Positions 20,162 through 31,364 of a DNA stretch of 64,000 nt are shown in pieces. The position numbers and the translations under genes are program-made. The notes under the pieces are model-generated. The model was not told the DNA's origin, searched no databases, and worked only from the letters and a program-made list of their open reading frames with translations. Numbering within the stretch: position 1 is the first letter of the stretch; every line of letters starts with the position of its first letter. The stretch is from Channallabes apus (Eukaryota > Chordata > Actinopteri > Siluriformes > Clariidae). Location of the stretch: NCBI GenBank assembly GCA_030522415.1, contig CM060108.1, positions 54,104,452-54,168,451 on the forward strand, given 5' to 3'.

Positions 20162-21425
20162 TATCCTGTACTCAGACGAGTATATGTGCAAATGGCTCTT
20201 GTCTGCTAGAATCCTTTTGTTTAATCAGGAGAATGCAAATGTATGTCCTCTCTCCAGCACCTTTTAAATGTGCTCTCTTTGCTGAGAATAAACAGAGATC
20301 TTCAGACATCATGTCTGCGTGGGGAAGTGGATCAATGTGTGGCAGACACAACAAGAAATAAATCTTCTCTTAGCTTAAAATTTAGCTCGGACACATTTCT
20401 TCTTCATTTTAAACCTAACAGAGAGCGAAACATGTAACTTACTTATTCTGCACATAAGAAAAGCCATTTTTACTTCTGCTTGTAATTTTTTCTTAATTTT
20501 TCTACATTTTCTTAATGTTTTACTTATTAAATTTATATTCTGATTGCAAACTGTGGCTTAGTGATGAACCAAACTGCTGTAGTAAAAGAAGAATAAAGCG
20601 GTGAAGAACGTACTGTTCTAAGCAAATAATCCATGTTTTAGTAATTTTTCTAATCTCTTCATTGTGATCTATTATACAACAGTTATTTCTGACCAAATAA
20701 CCTGATTGTACTACATTTTAACTATATGTTTGTATTTTAACCCCTGCACAAACTGTACATCTAAATTCGTTTATCAATTTTTTTTTCCACCTGTTCTTTC
20801 TTTTTCTACCCATCCCAAGACATCTGAAGATTGTTCCAGCTCCAGTAGACAGAGGCCAACTCTGCGAGGATCCTGAGATGGTCAGAGGCCGTTCAGCTTC
20901 AGCTGGATTCTGTTTTGTAGTGGTCTGAAGCTACACATGCTGCCGAACTGGACTCCATGTTAACTTAAACACATCTCCTGTTATACTGAACTATACGACT
21001 ATTGTGAGCGCTGTATGAATTGAATTGGAGAAAAAAAACTACATTGTCTGGTGTGAGCGTAATCACCTATAACTCAACATCAGGAAAGCAAAGGAGATGG
21101 TGGTAGACTTTAGGAGAAACAAGACCCCTGAGACCCCAATATCTGTCAAGGGGGAGATAGAGGACATGGTCTCAGAATACAAATATCTGGGAGTTCACCT
21201 TGATAAACCCAACTGGTCACTCAACACAATGGCACTCTACAAAAAAAGGACAGAGCCGATTGTATATTCTTCAAATGCTGAGGTCTTTTAACATCTGTAA
21301 CACCATTCGACGGATGTTTTATGAAACTGTTGTGGCGAATGTCATTTTTTACGCTGTGGTCTGTTGAGGCTGTAACATGAAGGTGTCAAATACAGTAGGA
21401 AGAGATCGGACAAGGCAATTAAAAA
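20162..21425. repeat. Left arm of inverted duplication (pairs with 32480-33490)
   Basis: Long inverted similarity to 32480-33490. Shared landmarks are GTACTCAGACGAGTATA, TTGCTGAGAATAAACAGAGA, GTTCTAAGCAAATAATCCAT and GACATCTGAAGATTGTTCC. It represents the upstream flank of the zinc-finger duplicon. Confidence 0.85.
21041..21420 (+). mobile_element. LINE RT C-terminal fragment
   Basis: EMVVDFRRNKTPETPISVKG and YKYLGVHLDKPNWSLN are followed, out of frame, by RMFYETVVANVIFYAVVC. This is part of a fish non-LTR reverse-transcriptase C-terminus. The inverted copy is at 32061-32463. It is inside the duplicated arm and dead. Confidence 0.75.
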
Positions 21426-21642
21426 AAGTTAGGTGCGCAATCATAATTAAGATAAGACTTTTAATAATCGCCTGTAAATATCCATAAGAAGTTCTGGAAA
21501 AGCACTGAGTGTAAGCTCGGCCGTGATCACGTGACTGCAGCTTAATTAGATGATCAGGTCGATCTGGTCCAAGCTCTTTAACTTTTTTCATCCGATCGCC
21601 TTGCGAAGGGGTATTTTAGCAAAAAATTAAGAATTTCTCATA
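21421..21642. repeat. Dispersed repeat copy (see 17150 and 31645)
   Basis: Shares GATCAGGTCGATCTGGTCC, CACGTGACTGCAGC and TTGCGAAGGGGTATTTTAGC with 31860-32060 in inverted orientation. Confidence 0.65.
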
Positions 21643-21872
21643 CAGTGGAACCTCGGATTACGAGTAACACGATTTAAGAGTGTTCCGCAAGACGAGCAAA
21701 GATTTTTTATAAATTTTGACTTGAAAAATTAGCGTTGTCTTGGTTTACGAGCAGAGTATCATGTATCACGCATGCGCTTCTTGTTTTGACACCAAGCGTC
21801 ACGTCATCACAACTGAGCCAACGGTTTTTCTCTTTCTCGGAATTGTAGGTAATCATCTCCCCTGCTGGGTGA

Positions 21873-21921
<49 letters not shown>

Positions 21922-22030
21922 GGAGACGATAGGTAATATGTGTGTATGTGCGTGTGTGTGTGGTAGTGTGTGTGTGTTGGTATAAGTCAGTAGTGGAGAA
22001 CACAGACATGACAGGTGGGGCGCAATGAAC
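21643..22030 (+). mobile_element. Tigger/pogo-like element, 5' part
   Basis: It begins after TA with CAGTGGAACCTCGGATTACG, the typical outer end of a Tigger-like element. It contains a CA run at 21873-21919 and a TG run at 21945-21980. No transposase frame is seen. The far end is probably disrupted by the hAT remnant that follows. Confidence 0.5.
21873..21919. repeat. CA microsatellite
   Basis: About 23 AC units. It is followed after 25 bases by an opposite-phase TG run, so the two could pair. Confidence 0.95.
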
Positions 22031-22682
22031 GAGAGGAAATTAGTGGAAAATAATAGGAAAGTACCTATTCTAATTCATGCTTTTCTTTATTGACAATGGA
22101 GAGTGTACTCTCAAAACTAAACAACCACACACAAAGAAATGGACCATTAATACAAGTAAATTTACATGGAGAAAAAGTGGAACCATAGTGCAACAATAAC
22201 GGTTTAGTATCGGCATGTTAATTGCAGAGGAACAATATAAGGAAATTTTCGGTATTAAATATGTAATTATCATTCATTCCAATGTGTATGCTGATGTTTC
22301 TGTATTTTTGATAAAAATTAATATTTTATCAGGCAGTACTAGTCTGGCATTTCTAGTTTCCATTGTGGCAACAAAGTTGCTTTTTGACCCTTCATGCGTT
22401 GAACAAAAGGGAAGATCAATATCGTTCTACGCTTTTTGTTGGTGTGCGGCATTTGCGATGATCCCTAAATCATTGTTGTTCGCTGTATAGAATAACGATG
22501 TTTAAGCTTTCAAACATGTATAATTTAGTTGCTTAATCGATAAAAAAGGCGGATGTAGCTTAAAGACAATGTAGAAAGGAAATATATGTGGGTATCTTAT
22601 TTGCGGGTTTATTTACCGCGGTCACAAACCGGGTTAGTAGCGTAGATAGTGGGCATAATAACGTCAATGGATAAATTTCTTA

Positions 22683-23060
22683 CATGGACCACAAAAAAAA
22701 GCAGGCGATTCTGCACGATCAGCCTAATCAACCAAAAAGCCAGCTGAAAAGAAAATATGATGAAGCCTATGTTGCGCTTGGATTCATGGTGGGGGCAGAG
22801 GAGTGTGTGTGTTTTGTGTCTTAAACCGACCCAACAAATTAGGAAGACATTAGAGACAACACACTCCAGTCACGTTAATAATCCACTCGACTTCTTTGAC
22901 AGAAAGCTGGCAGAATACAGACAGCAGGATAATTGCATGGTAAAACCTGAATCAGTGGACAGCAAAGCACAAATGGCTTCATTCAAAGTTGGATACAGAA
23001 TTGGCCAGTGCAAAAAAACTACAAACGATTGCTGAGCAGCTAATAAACATGGGGTCAATT
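22683..23060 (+). pseudogene. hAT transposase N-terminus remnant (ZBED/FAM200-like)
   Basis: The translation across two frames reads KRKYDEAYVALGFM, then CVLCLKPTQQIRKTLETTH, DFFDRKLAEYRQQ and SKAQMASFKVGYRIGQ. These are the N-terminal and BED-type zinc-finger blocks of a Charlie-like hAT transposase, the source of ZBED and FAM200 genes. Frameshifts and stops are numerous. A different part of a similar protein is at 42060-42300. Confidence 0.6.
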
Positions 23061-23229
23061 ATGCAATGATAAGTGACAACGTAAGCCTTTTATAATTGCA
23101 CGTCTATTTTATCTGTTTTGAACTCGGTGTTTGATCTTGTTGGTTTATAAATTGATATTTCACTAAATAGTAAACTTGGCCGATTTCGTTATTATTTTGT
23201 TGACAAGTGGGGCTTGAACATTCTCTCAC

Positions 23230-23660
23230 CCCGTTAAGTGGGGAATGACAGAACATGTTTGAGAACCACGTGAATGAGTGCGCTCATGTGTTTGTTTGGG
23301 AACCTGAGTGGAGGGGGCTGTAAAACCGAGAGAGAGAGAGTGTGTGTGTGTGTTGGTGTAAGTGAATGTGCGCACACATTAACGGAGAGACCGTTTTTAA
23401 AAATTTGCAAGGAGCATCGCTAGTCACACTCGCGTGAGCGCAAACTAACGGAATCACTGCTGCAAAGTAAAACAACTAATTAAACAGCACCTTACTTTTG
23501 AATCGCTGCGAAAAAGCCGAGTTTCTGTGTGTTTGAAGCCGGTTGGGGGTCGGTGCGCTCATTCACTTACACACACACACACACTCTCTCTCTCTGCTTT
23601 ACAGCCTCCACACAGAAACTCAGCTCTCTCGCCGCGATTCAAAGGTAAGGTGCTGTTATT
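23230..23660. repeat. Foldback segment with GA/TG runs
   Basis: The arms 23487-23535 and 23610-23656 are imperfect reverse complements (CAGCACCTTACTTTTGAATC versus GATTCAAAGGTAAGGTGCTG). The GAGAG/TGTG run at 23329-23354 opposes ACACAC/CTCTC at 23571-23595. It probably belongs to the Tigger-like element that starts at 21643. Confidence 0.5.
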
Positions 23661-23799
23661 AATTTGTTGTTTAAAAACATATATCATTTGAAATCTAGTC
23701 TTCAAGACCTTCATTTAAATAAAGGAACAGCTAATGTGTTTATAGTGAAATAAATTAACATTAATATGCAGTTTATCTGCACTACAAACACTATTACAC

Positions 23800-24050
23800 A
23801 TGAACCAGAATCCACTTAGGATCTGGTTTTAGACTAGTTTAGACTATAACTTACCTCAGGATCAGTGAGTTTATCCTCTCCGAATGCTGTTATTAATTTA
23901 ACTTGACTATATTTAAGAGTCTGTGTGTAAACCTACAGGTAGAAACAGCTACATGTGGAGAATGAAAATGTTCATGCGGGAAAACGAGCTCTTCTTCTCA
24001 GCTTGTCTTGTAGACAGGTCCGGTGTTTTCCCGCCCCCTACTGGGCTGTA
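23800..24050. repeat. Inverted copy of 5110-5350
   Basis: Shares ATCCACTTAGGATC, AGACTATAACTTACCTCAGG and GGTAGAAACAGCTACATGT in reverse complement with 5110-5350. Confidence 0.55.
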
Positions 24051-25070
24051 ATATGAATAACCACCCATGAGCTAAAAATAAAGAGAGTATTCAAATAAAA
24101 ATATGAAAATAAGAATGTAATTAAATTAAATAATTAAATGAAGAATATAAATAATAACAATATAATGATAAAAAGTTCAGAGTTGTGTGATTCCTCAGCA
24201 GGAGCGGATCTATTTCTTTCTATTTCTATAAGACTTTCTATTTAAGTCTTACAATCCACTTCACTGCATAATTCAAAATGTCAAAAAATAATAACTAAAG
24301 TGAGGCAGCTCACACTTTACTACACAGACAAAACACAGTATTGGTGCTGACTTATTATCAATTTGAATGGCAATTAAGATCATTGATTTAAATAAAAAAA
24401 AGAAAATAAATTAAAGACACTAAAACATAAAAGAGCATGAAATTGTATTTAAGTAAATCTGTATATTTGGCAAAAAAAAAATGGGTATGCATATTTACAA
24501 AAACCTAAGCATGAATCATAATTCTAAGAGTTTTCCAAAAAAGAACATCTCAGAATCAATCTTAAGAATCTCACTAAATGTTAATTTACTGTAGGACTGA
24601 AAATATTTCTATCTTAGGATAAGACATAAAAGTACTTAAGGAAGGTCCCCACCCTTTTCTTTCTCCGTCAGGAGTACGACTGTGCCAGGAAAGCGTGTGA
24701 CATCACTTTTTACAAAACTTATAGATGTGGGACTGCTGTATGGCGCTATTGTAATCAGACTGCTCCAATCATAACTGTTTAAAGCCCCTATAATAGAGCT
24801 GTGTGGGACTGTCATAATCTGATCAAAATGATTTCGAAATGAAAGTGAAACTGGACAGAGGATGAGAGCATTTTGCTTGTGGAGGATGGAGTAAAATGTA
24901 AATAAATAATCAAAGCAATATTATGGCCTACTCTTAAGATAAAAAGTGAGTGAACCAGCAGTTCATGAAGGCATTAATGCCACCTGACAGTTTGCTGCAC
25001 ATTATTTGACAAACAAGGTACTGAGCCAAGGATATTACTTGGATCTTTTGCAAAGACAGAGGTTGTTACA
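24051..25070. other. No gene seen
   Basis: AT-rich non-coding DNA. The part near 24530-24640 (CTTAAGAATCTCACTAAATG) resembles decayed Harbinger-type sequence like that at 54155, but weakly. Confidence 0.4.
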
Positions 25071-25089
25071 GACAGACAGACAGACAGAC

Positions 25090-25123
<34 letters not shown>
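25071..25123. repeat. Compound CAGA/TAGA microsatellite
   Basis: Tandem CAGA units switching to TAGA units, about 13 in total. It lies immediately before a LINE fragment. Confidence 0.95.
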
Positions 25124-25381
25124 CCCTCTAAGGTGCTCAGGAATTTCTACTCCTACACCATAGAGAGCATCCTGACGGGAAACATCACGACTTGGTTCGG
25201 GAACAGCACCATGCAGGACAGACGAGCTCTACAGAGGGTGGTGCGATCAGCCGAGCGCATCATCCGCACTGAGCTCCCTGACCTGCACTCGATCTACAGC
25301 AGGCGGTGCTGGCCAAGGCCAGGAAGATGGTGAAGGACCTCAGCCACCCCAACAATGGACTGTTCTCTCTGTTGCGGTCAT
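25124..25381 (+). mobile_element. LINE RT C-terminal fragment
   Basis: The frame reads YSYTIESILTGNITTWFGNS, RRALQRVVRSAERIIRTELP and DLHSIYSRRC, then shifts. It is the same family as the minus-strand remnant 835-1515. It carries no 3' tail. Confidence 0.75.
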
Positions 25382-25658
25382 GATCACCTGAGAACTCCCA
25401 TTCCATTCTCCCAACCACTTCTTATATCTTACCGCCTCCACACACCTGTACACTATCAGTGATCACCCATCATGCCTATTTAAACCACGCCATGACACCA
25501 CCACATCGCCAGTTTATTGAGTGCCTTACCAGACCAATTTACCAGCGTTGTTCTCGTCACAGTTTTTCAGGATATTGACCCCGTTTTGCTTCACAGACTA
25601 CGTCTTCGCCTCTCTTCCCTTTGGATTCTGAATGCTGATATTTCCCGTTACCGACCAC
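25382..25658. other. Unrecognised, no gene
   Basis: CT-rich sequence resembling the untranslated leader of a retroelement, but no defining motif is seen. Confidence 0.35.
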
Positions 25659-26027
25659 TTACCTGAGTGCAACCCTTACGGCTGTTTCCGCCAAAGACCA
25701 GCCTGCGAAGTCGGCGGCTAGCTCCACTTGGGCGAAGAATGCGTAGGGTTCGACGGCGCCGTTGTAGGAGGGAATGCGCAGCTGCAGCGCACATCGCCAG
25801 CACGGAGCTGTAGCTTGCTCCGGCACTTGCGCAGCGTCAATGTTGGGCTCCGTTCCGAGATCCAGTGCCGGGATCCTCATCTCGCCGCTCCGCTTTCGTC
25901 GTGCCGCTTTGCTGGCACTGATTCCGTCCGGGAGATGCTTCTTCTTCCGGAGTTGTGCTGCAACTCGGCGGCCCTCCTGAATCTTTCGCAGGTCCTCCGC
26001 CGTTCGCTCCAACTCAAAACTCTCCAT
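25659..26027 (-). pseudogene. gag-like N-terminal fragment of an LTR retrotransposon
   Basis: A 122-residue minus-strand frame begins 18 bases after a primer-binding-type sequence. It has a coiled basic N-terminus (LRKIQEGRRVAAQLRKKKH) and a capsid-like block (YNGAVEPYAFFAQVELAADF then AETAVRVALR). This fits the start of a Ty3/Gypsy-like gag. The frame simply runs out at 25659, with no nucleocapsid, protease, RT or integrase, so the element is truncated. The overlapping plus-strand 212-residue frame is its shadow. Confidence 0.6.
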
Positions 26028-26044
26028 CCCACTTCTGACACCAA

Positions 26045-26313
26045 TGTAGCGTTTTTCGACGCTAGCAGGGATCTTGGAGAACGAGCGAGCTTACTTGCTC
26101 CCCAATGCAAGTGGCTGGGGAGTAGTTTATTACTCTCAGCACAAGCACACATACACAGGTCAAGCACACACACATACACACACCCAACTTGGCCGAAGCC
26201 ACTAACCCAACCACCCCTCTCTCTCATGGTTGAGACAGAGAAAACTCCCGCAAAGCATGACGGTCGTCAGCCGCCGGCCCGCCCACGCCACAATATGATC
26301 CCTTCAGCCATCA
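26045..26313 (-). mobile_element. Candidate LTR (269 bp)
   Basis: On the minus strand it starts TGATGGCTGAAGG and ends AACGCTACA (TG...CA). It carries AATAAA about 60 bases before the end and is directly followed by TTGGTGTCAGAAGTGGGA, a likely tRNA primer-binding site, before the gag ATG. The partner LTR is absent from the window. Confidence 0.6.
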
Positions 26314-26395
26314 TCTTAAAATATCTTAAATATTTCTTCACTGATCAAAGAATTGCATTTTCATAATCATAATTGAAAAACCATAAAACTGGTCG

Positions 26396-26524
26396 ATTAT
26401 GGACACAGCCACCGGATCCTGAGGTAAATTATAGTCAAACTGGTCAGAAAAACGATGTGCACAGATTGACGATACAAAGCCTCAACAAAACAAACTACAA
26501 CGTGATCTAATTTAGCCATTTTAC
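26396..26524. repeat. Inverted copy of 17636-17764
   Basis: Near-identical reverse complement of 17636-17764. Confidence 0.7.
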
Positions 26525-26567
26525 GTGAGGGATGAATAACGCTGGTCTCTATGAAGAAGCAGTCAGA

Positions 26568-26765
26568 TGTGGCTCAGTGGGTAAGGCATTGCACTGCAGA
26601 TCAGAGAGTCCTGGGTTCAAATCTCAGAACCACCAAGTTGCCACTGCCGGGCCCTTGAACAAGGCCCTTAACTCTCATTGCACAGATTTTTTTAAATAAT
26701 TTTTTGTTAAACAAGTCGCCCTGGATAAGGGCGTCGGCCAAATGCCTAAAATTTAAATACAAGCT
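26568..26765 (+). mobile_element. tRNA-derived SINE
   Basis: A-box-like TGGCTCAGTGGGTAAGG and B-box-like GGTTCAAATCTC are followed by a body ending GTCGCCCTGGATAAGGGCG and an AAATGCC tail. It is the same SINE class as 19970 and 51017, but more diverged. Confidence 0.75.
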
Positions 26766-27109
26766 TTTGAGTGTTTTTGGTTGTGAGAAAACACAACCAA
26801 TTGTGTAATGTATACAAAACTATTCAATTCACTCCCATAAAGCGCACTGTCACCTAAATCACAATGTGCTTTTGGAGCATATATATATTGTAAAGGAGTG
26901 AAGTAGGGCTGTAGCTATTGAATATTTTAGTAATTGAGTATTCTACCAAAAATGTAATTGAATAATCGGATAAAATGTACTTTTGCTTACTTAAACAGTA
27001 ATATAAAATATATAAGAGAAACAAAGATAAAAAATTTTTTTTTAATGCATACAGCAATTTATCAAAAATAAATATTGTCATTATTCACAATACAAGAAAT
27101 AGCTTATAC
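26766..27109. other. No gene seen
   Basis: AT-rich DNA with no supported frame. Confidence 0.5.
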
Positions 27110-27600
27110 CCCTATCTCACCTACGCAGTTTGACTCGCGGTGAGATGCGATGTTATACCACTATCTCACCTACGCGGTTTCGCGCGGTGGCCATAAGTAC
27201 AGTTCATAATGATTCACAGCGAGTTTTTGGCGCTGTGAGTACCGTTCCATCTTTCCGCGCGAAAAATTAAATGTTTACTTTTTTTGCCGGTCCTCGCGGA
27301 AGCTTGCGGTCCTTACAGAACATCGCGGACCGCCAGCGGGAGATCGCAGGCGACTCATGGTGCCTAACTCCGCATCTCACCGTGAGTCAAACTGCGACTG
27401 CTCGCCGACGTTCCGCAAAGTTCTGTAAGGTCCGCCAAAAAATTAAACATGTTTTTAAGGCAGCTTAAAACTTAAGATTTTTCGCGCGGAAAGATGGAAA
27501 CGTAATCGCAGCGACCAAAACTCGCTGAATCATGATGCACAGTACTTCTGGCCACCGCGCGAAAGCGCATAGGTGAGATAGTGGTGGTAAAAAGTTGACT
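27110..27600. mobile_element. CpG-rich foldback element
   Basis: The arms 27156-27273 and 27477-27589 are reverse complements over more than 100 bp (TACCACTATCTCACC versus GGTGAGATAGTGGTGGTA; GTTTCGCGCGGTGGCCA versus TGGCCACCGCGCGAAAGC; CCATCTTTCCGCGCGAAAAA versus its partner). Inner pairs (GTCCTTACAGAAC with GTTCTGTAAGG) extend the hairpin. There is no coding frame. It is probably a MITE of unidentified superfamily. Confidence 0.75.
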
Positions 27601-27899
27601 GAGATGAATTAAGTGCATTACAGAGCCATACATTCTTATTTTTAAGCCTTTTCTCACATGCGAAAACTAAAAAACTAATTTTCGTTGGTGTTTACTGGCG
27701 GCTTGCATCTGGAGTTTGTCAAAAGCACGCTGTCAACAAATAATTGCGCAAAAACATAATGCAAGCTTTTAAAAATTAATTAAGAAAGGTTTGAGGCAGG
27801 AGATTTAGCCTCCGTCATGTTTTGTAATTGAATTACTCGATTTGCTCGAGGAACAGTTTCAGCCATAGAGTGAAGTTGCGGATAAATACTTTTATATAC
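27601..27899. other. No gene seen
   Basis: Non-coding. TTTGTAATTGAATTACTCGA at 27819-27838 is a short unassigned motif. Confidence 0.4.
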
Positions 27900-28742
27900 A
27901 GGGTGTGTGTGAGAAGGGTCGTTGAAGAGGATGAAGAGTGGAAAGGCTGTTGGTCCTGATGACATAGCTGTGGAGGTGTAGTAATGCTTAGGAGAGGTTC
28001 TGACTAGTTTGTTTAACAAGATCTTGGAGTGTGAGAGGATTCCAGAGGAATGGAGGAGAAGTGTATTGGTGCCGATTTTTAAGAACAAGGGAGATGTGCA
28101 GAGCTGTGGCAATTACAGAGGTATAAAGCTAATGAGCCATACAATGAAGCTGTGGGAAAGAGTAGTGGAAGCTAGGTTAAGGGCAGAGGTGAGAATTTGT
28201 GAGCAGCAATATGGTTTTATGCCTAGAAAGAGTACATCAGATGCAGTATTTGCTTTGAGGATGCTGGTGGAGAAGTACAGAGAAGGTAATAAAGAGTTGC
28301 ATTGTGTCTTTGTAGATTTAGAGAAAACATACGACAGGGTGCCGTGAGAGGAGCTGTGGTGTTGTATGAGGAAGACTGGAGTGGCAGAGAAGTATGTTAG
28401 AGTGGTGCAGGACATGTATCAGAGCGCTAAGACAGTGGTGAGATGTGCTGTAGGTGTGACCGAAGAGTTCAAGGTGGAGGTGGGTCTGCATCAAGGATCG
28501 GCTGTAAGCCCCTTTTTGTTTGCTCTGGTGATGGACAGGATGACAGATGAGGTAAGACTGGAGTCTCCATGGACTATGATGTTTGCAGGTGACATTGTGC
28601 TTTGTAGCGAGAGCAGGGAACAGGTGGAGGTACATTGTGGAAAGCAGAGGAATGAAGGTTGGCCGCAGCAAGACGGAATACATGTGTGTGAATGAGAGGA
28701 ACCCAAGAGGAACGGTGAGGCTACAGGGAGCAGAGGTAAAGA
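27900..28742 (+). mobile_element. LINE reverse transcriptase (RTE-like), disrupted
   Basis: Frames give IPEEWRRSVLVPIFKNKGD, CGNYRGIKLMSHTMKLWERV, QQYGFMPRKSTSDAVFALRM, CVFVDLEKTYDRVP, then VGLHQGSAVSPFLFALVMD and WTMMFAGDIVLCSE. These are the fingers and palm of a non-LTR RT. A TGA at 28345-28347 replaces Arg, and the catalytic FADD motif reads FAGD, so it is dead. The protein continues after insertions at 29873, 30238 and 31373. Confidence 0.82.
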
Positions 28743-29872
28743 TGATATATCATCATATGGCATCGATGAGCCGCTGTCTAAATATTGAAATTGCGTTTGA
28801 ATTCGCGCTTGTTTTTTACTTTCACTTTGCAATCGCGCGAACTGTGTATAGAGAGCGGCAGTACTGTCAGTGACCGATTAATTGCGCACCAATTCCTCTG
28901 ACATCGTCTTATCACTAATTATCTTACTATTCAAACGTGACAAGTGAAATTTCCCGCAGCAAGCTTAAACATGTGATAGAGGCTGATTGCACGGAGAACT
29001 TAAAAAGAATCGCTGACCGTTGTGTGTGTGTGTGTGTGAGTAAACATTACGCAGGTATTTTAGTTCTGCTGAGCCAAATAAGACGGGTCAGTGTGAAGAA
29101 GGGACAGGGAAAAAAAAAAAAGAAAAGCCTACCACAAAGCGGAAAAGTTATGACAAATCAGGAAACGAGGCAAAAAGAAAGCGCAGCTCTTTGGTTTCAT
29201 GGACTAAAGAATTTCTGTGGCTGGAATATGACAAGCTAAATAATATAATGTTCTGCCGAGTGTGTCTTGAGTTTTCCTCGATTTCTGACTCGACACGCGC
29301 CTTTGTTAATGGGACCAGTAATTTTAGTAAAGACCCCATCAGAACCCATGAGGAATCTCTGCATCACAAGACATGAGGTGGTGCTCAGTCTGCAGCATCT
29401 TTCCCAGAACAAACGTCTATTGCAAAAAATATACTAAAAATAAACCAAGCACAACAAAGTCCTGAAAAAGATGTTTAGAACAGCGTACTATGTTGCAAAG
29501 AGTGAACTACCATTGGCAAAATTTAACAGTCTTCGCAAACTTCAAAAAGCAACGTAGAGTGGCATTTATTCATCCGTGACTTCAGTGAAATTTCAGATTC
29601 AGAATCGGATTCATCTTCTACACAGTTCTTACAAGTTCATAGAAAGGTCTGTTCAATTAGAACTAAATATTTGAGTTGATGATTTAAATTTTTATAAAGT
29701 TGTAATTTGTGTTTTAACAATTTTTTTGACTGATGTTTTGTTTCCTTTACAATATTATACATTAAAAATAATCTTTTTTTATTTGGGCTACTTAAATCTA
29801 TTTTGGGCTACCAAAAACTGAAGAGTGCCTGCCCGAAGGGCTACCAGGAATTTTTTAATTTTGCGAGCCCTG
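28743..29872 (+). mobile_element. hAT-like element with TTF-type zinc finger remnant
   Basis: Inserted in the LINE, ending at 29872 with a right terminus that reads CAGGGCTCGCAAAATT in reverse. Inside, 29190-29376 encodes KEFLWLEYDKLNNIMFCRVC and GTSNFSKDPIRTHEESLHHK, a TTF-type zinc finger as in ZNF862-like hAT proteins. It is followed by decayed blocks (VLCCKE, SESDSSS) with stops. The left terminus is not found, so the element is truncated. Confidence 0.6.
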
Positions 29873-30062
29873 ACTTGGGGTCAATGCTCCAGAGCAACGG
29901 AGAGTGTTCAAAGGAGGTGAAGAGGTGGGTACTGGAATGGGTGGAGAAAAGTGTCAGGTATGTTGTGCGATAAAAGAGTATCAGCGAGAATGAAAGGATA
30001 GGTGTACAGGACAGTGGTGAGACCAGCGATGCTCTACGGATTAGAGACAGTAGCACTGAAGA
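29873..30062 (+). mobile_element. LINE continuation (thumb region)
   Basis: Resumes the 27900 LINE: CTTGGGGTCAATGCTCCAGA corresponds to the YLGST-type block, and 30005-30056 to the VYRTVVRPAMLYGLETVAL block, with shifts. Confidence 0.65.
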
Positions 30063-30084
30063 AAAAAAAAAAAAAAAAAAAACT

Positions 30085-30237
30085 CTCTTCCCAGTTGTGT
30101 TCGACTAATGGCACTTAGTTATAAACCTAGTTAACCCAGTGTAAGTATGTATCCAGTGATGTTAACTTTAAAGCACTTTTTGTAAGTCGCTCTGGATAAG
30201 AGCGTCTGCCAAATGCCTAAATGTAAATGTAAGAAAA
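30085..30237 (+). mobile_element. SINE-like 3' domain inserted in LINE
   Basis: It follows a run of about 20 A and ends TTGTAAGTCGCTCTGGATAA with AGAGCGTCTGCCAAATGCC and AAATGTAAATGTAAG, the SINE 3' domain seen at 19970 and 51017. The tRNA head is not recognisable. Confidence 0.6.
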
Positions 30238-30311
30238 GACAGGAGGAATGAATTCATTAGAGGGACAACCCATGTTAGATGGGTTGGAGATAAAGTCAGA
30301 GAGGCCAGATT
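30238..30311 (+). mobile_element. LINE continuation
   Basis: Short piece of the same LINE before the hAT insertion. It ends in the 8-bp target GCCAGATT (30304-30311). Confidence 0.6.
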
Positions 30312-31170
30312 TAGGGCTGCACGATATTAGGAAAATATGCAATATTGTTGTTGAATACTGCAATAACGATATTTCTTGCGATATAACATTTCCCTAGAGA
30401 AATGCATTTTTTTATAATTATTATTGCCTATTTTTTTTAATTATTATTTATTTATATGTAATGATCATAATAAAATAAACAGGTAATAGATATTCGTCTG
30501 ATGTAATTAAATCTAATTCAGGCTAAAAAGAAACTATATGTCAAGGAAGTTGCAAATATTTAGACTTCAAAACACTATGAATGACTTAAAACCCTCAGCA
30601 GATATTCTGATTTCTGGTTTGCTGTTACTATAAACCTGCCAACACAATATGAATTACTTTCAAACATTACTTTTTATTTAAGTGGAACCATACACTCATC
30701 AATAGTGTCTTAAAACAAGAGCTTCTTTTAAACAAAATATTCTCTTTGGCTTGCCTGTTTTTTTAAAATAAAAATAAATATTATTAAACAAAAATTAAAT
30801 AAAAAAAATACTACTTGTCACACACACACGCACGCGCGCACACACACTCGCTCTGCGACCGGCACTAGGACCCGGAAGTAATGCGGGCGCGAACCCGGAA
30901 GTATAACAAGTAAACAAGCCATTGCATAGAGCTTAGTCACTAAGTTCACGCATGTCGGTTCAGATTGTTTACTTTCTGATTCGAGTGTGTGTTTATAGGA
31001 CGTGGGGTAATGTGTGTTTTTCCCTTGCTCCCCTTCTGTGAGAGTCCTTAAACTAATTCGCGTGGTTATCCTGCCGACTCGCTTGCTTCCGCGTTTGGGT
31101 TTAACGTCCACGCTACAAAGGGCTAACGGTTAATCGCTAAGTCTTCTGATCATCCGGGGTTAGTATAAAG

Positions 31171-31207
<37 letters not shown>

Positions 31208-31364
31208 ATATAAGCGGGTATAAACATAGTAAGGGCCCATCTGATTGGTCAAATTTGGACACATGCTTGGCAAATACAGTATTTATCGCAACTCTTTGCG
31301 ATATGGTTATCGCGCATGCCATTATCGTGATAACAATAGTTTTTCGATATATCGTGCAGCCCTA
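30312..31364. mobile_element. Non-autonomous hAT element, perfect TSD
   Basis: 1053 bp with TAGGGCTGCACGATAT at the left end and its exact reverse complement at the right end. It is flanked by the perfect 8-bp duplication GCCAGATT (30304-30311 and 31365-31372). Beyond the termini the ends contain further inverted AT-rich segments (GATATTTCTTGCGATAT). The interior has CA/CG runs at 30819-30848 and an AT run at 31173-31206, with no transposase. Confidence 0.93.

Noticed and set aside
25728..26366. 212-residue plus-strand frame
   Set aside because: It is the antisense of the gag fragment and LTR, with no motif of its own.
30818..31111. 97-residue frame inside the hAT element as its transposase
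   Set aside because: No hAT transposase motif, and partly low-complexity CA/CG repeat.
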